From Candidatus Scybalocola fimicaballi (GTDB lineage Bacteria > Bacteroidota > Bacteroidia > Bacteroidales > Paludibacteraceae): a stretch of 8,476 bases of DNA. The position numbers and the translations under genes were made by a program. This document shows positions 8,101-8,476 of this stretch, piece by piece. The notes below the pieces were generated by a model that saw only the letters and a program-made list of their open reading frames with translations, searched no databases and was not told the DNA's origin. The first letter of the stretch is position 1. Each line of letters opens with the position of its first letter. The stretch spans positions 1 through 8,476 of the forward strand of contig DCIP01000122.1 in the NCBI GenBank assembly GCA_002317115.1, in the 5' to 3' direction.

Positions 8101-8420
8101 TTTTCGGACCGTTCACTAATGAACTTCATGAAATTCCATTCTATCATTTGATTGACAATCAAATAGTGAGAGGTTCAATGGATTTAGTGATAGAGACAAA
8201 AGATGGTTGTATTCTCATCGACTTCAAAAGTTTTCCACGAGATTTCGCAGATGTATTGGATGAGAACAATAAACATTATGCTGGATTATATAGGACCCAG
8301 TTCGACTATTACAGAGCAGCCTTATCTGCAAAAGGCAAGAAAATTCTCAAGAGTTTTGTTTACTATCCAATAAACGGAGCTATCATTGAAATTGGAAATA
8401 ATCAATTGGAGTTTGATTAA
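5172..8420 (+). CDS. AddA/RecB-like UvrD-family helicase with C-terminal PD-(D/E)XK nuclease
   Basis: This is an ATP-dependent superfamily 1 DNA helicase fused to a nuclease, the motor subunit of an AddAB-type enzyme. All helicase motifs are intact over 1082 residues: Walker A AGAGSGKT (9-16), motif Ia TTFTKLAAADFKER (53-66), TVHS (90-93), Walker B DEFQD (353-357), GDSKQAIYGFRGA (380-392), motif IV SYRS (415-418), motif V NSYHQSKGLQW (692-702) and motif VI LLYVGMTRAENKL (791-803). After an acidic linker (about 855-868), a RecB-type nuclease follows: GTCIH (923-927), GSMD (D1004), IDFK (D1017, K1019) and QFDYY (Q1043, Y1047). Both enzymatic activities should be functional. The length is somewhat short for AddA (around 1200 in Bacillus). 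Its ATG overlaps the stop of the AddB-like gene (ATGA), which suggests translational coupling and equal dosage. The AddB-then-AddA order is that of Bacillus addBA. A lone UvrD or a Gabija GajB-type helicase is excluded by the nuclease fusion and the AddB-like partner. Confidence 0.92.
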   Translation: MKNITYYSAGAGSGKTYTLTHKLADKIEGVIRDEQGNITGQCEAVAPSEIILTTFTKLAAADFKERARAVLYKKGLHEQAALLDQAIIGTVHSVGEKFVHRYWYLLGLSPDMKVMDDNAAEIYINQSLYLLPSDDDIKLFHEFQQEFNITKMENRMSVPDIMFWKNWLKSIIDYAQSYRINDFTNSRNYSLEKIREYFGSDDTEFDMSKERFLPILKAIVDIDGPNTTEAAQKRYKDAKKYLDSAVWSIIDYTDLCSFLAKLPKGHQKSCPEIPNAVAELSCIWNSKKVYSLLEKLVNCLFDLAERWKDEYIKYKQEMRILDFNDLEVYMLQLLENKDIAAEISGKYKCLFVDEFQDSSPIQVEIFNRLSDLVNESFWCGDSKQAIYGFRGADTDLTEAVANMIPKENMNTLKESYRSEPDIVNFCNEVFSNAFKNKLPEDKVKLNPTRDKKSKGANLTYVASTESTKDNFIKSIACFIEKLIEECKNNDGDSFSLNDIAVLAYSRNGAGSEVSLIAEALNARGIPVNVGTGSILMQKETELISAILTLIVDPYNQLAKAKIVHLTDPNYRISNLVDERLEYLQNESEKKTFLADNKLIERILTLRKVWQDQDVTSLIESIIIELNLRAILKSWDGSWEKREKNLFQILNIASEYVNYCDVMTLGATTTGFLDYLQTSEAISAGESEGITLNSYHQSKGLQWKNVILLSLDHDFTEDKTVVLHHILGVQKNRTTEPNKENLFPEMIISFIPQIFPVAFGKPSIPDFISNNIIESEAFQKAKTASIDECKRLLYVGMTRAENKLILTAKKASRGNNPHAWLESIDILNLPTVQEEDVEIPDFCGTGLTASVKHIGAEEVEAKESEEEKKRYDFPCFEILVENTKNKYIAPSTCLGTDVGVVSKIAERGKRIPLRGENNDMDRIGTCIHNAYAACNGDKEHDVATTQAIIKSFFFDKVLPSAEEVVESRNFLINYLKEFFGPFTNELHEIPFYHLIDNQIVRGSMDLVIETKDGCILIDFKSFPRDFADVLDENNKHYAGLYRTQFDYYRAALSAKGKKILKSFVYYPINGAIIEIGNNQLEFD

Positions 8421-8453
8421 TCGACAATCAATATCAATAAACGTTTTGACTAC

Positions 8454-8476
8454 AAAAAAAGCACTCGCTATTTCTA
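8454..8476 (+). terminator. Left half of a probable intrinsic terminator, cut by the window edge
   Basis: A run of seven A (8454-8460) leads into GCACTCGCTA (8461-8470), then TTTC and TA at the edge. The last TA can already pair with the TA at 8469-8470 across a TTTC loop. If TAGCGAGTGC and a T-run follow beyond the edge, this is a bidirectional rho-independent terminator 33 bases after the helicase stop. The right half is not visible, so this is a prediction. Confidence 0.5.

Noticed and set aside
2479..8420. RecBCD, or a known two-gene defence system such as Gabija
   Set aside because: No third RecC/RecD subunit is present, both large proteins carry nuclease motifs as in AddAB, and Gabija's GajA (ATPase with a TOPRIM nuclease) is absent.
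1..8476. CRISPR arrays, tRNA/rRNA genes, insertion sequences or att repeats
   Set aside because: No regularly spaced repeats, no cloverleaf-like or rRNA sequence, no transposase or integrase frame, and no long direct repeats flanking the operon were seen by eye.

Overview
The window looks like Bacteroidota DNA, most likely a Prevotella/Segatella- or Bacteroides-type genome. The clues are exact Bacteroidota-type -7 promoter boxes (TAnnTTTG), A-rich starts with little Shine-Dalgarno signal, a DUF6515-like secreted protein that I associate with this phylum, and a MATE transporter of a type common there. Genus is an inference; there is no rRNA or marker gene.

Layout. Positions 1-118 form a promoter region with two -7 boxes facing away from each other: one for the MATE gene to the right, one for a gene beyond the left edge. 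Positions 119-2218 hold a compact two-gene unit on the + strand: a 12-helix MATE-family exporter, then, 21 bases later, a small exported protein of three repeated Tyr-rich units. Positions 2219-2478 are an AT-rich intergenic region. It carries a near-perfect Bacteroidota promoter (TTTG-N19-TATCTTTG), a stem-loop at the predicted 5' end of the transcript, and a leader of about 170 bases with a possible upstream ORF of 22-28 codons. Positions 2479-8420 hold two large genes joined by an ATGA start/stop overlap. The first is an AddB-like protein with a RecB-type PD-(D/E)XK nuclease at its C-terminus. The second is an AddA/RecB-like UvrD-family helicase with its own C-terminal PD-(D/E)XK nuclease. 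After the stop, the window ends inside what looks like the left half of an intrinsic terminator.

How the genes work together. The two large genes should form a two-subunit, two-nuclease helicase-nuclease of the AddAB type, which processes double-strand DNA ends for recombination or degrades foreign linear DNA. The AddB-like subunit differs from Bacillus AddB: it shows no Walker A motif at its N-terminus, and where Fe-S AddB and Cas4 proteins have Cys-Pro-Phe it has Tyr-Pro-Phe, so the Fe-S staple is probably absent. From memory it also does not resemble the usual Bacteroidota AddB. The pair has its own promoter and terminator and is more AT-rich than the genes to its left (about 38-40% GC in sampled lines against about 48-63% in the MATE gene). 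That suggests an acquired second AddAB-like module, with anti-phage defence as one possible role. This role is an inference, and no neighbouring defence gene in the window supports it. No tRNA, rRNA, CRISPR array or insertion sequence was seen.
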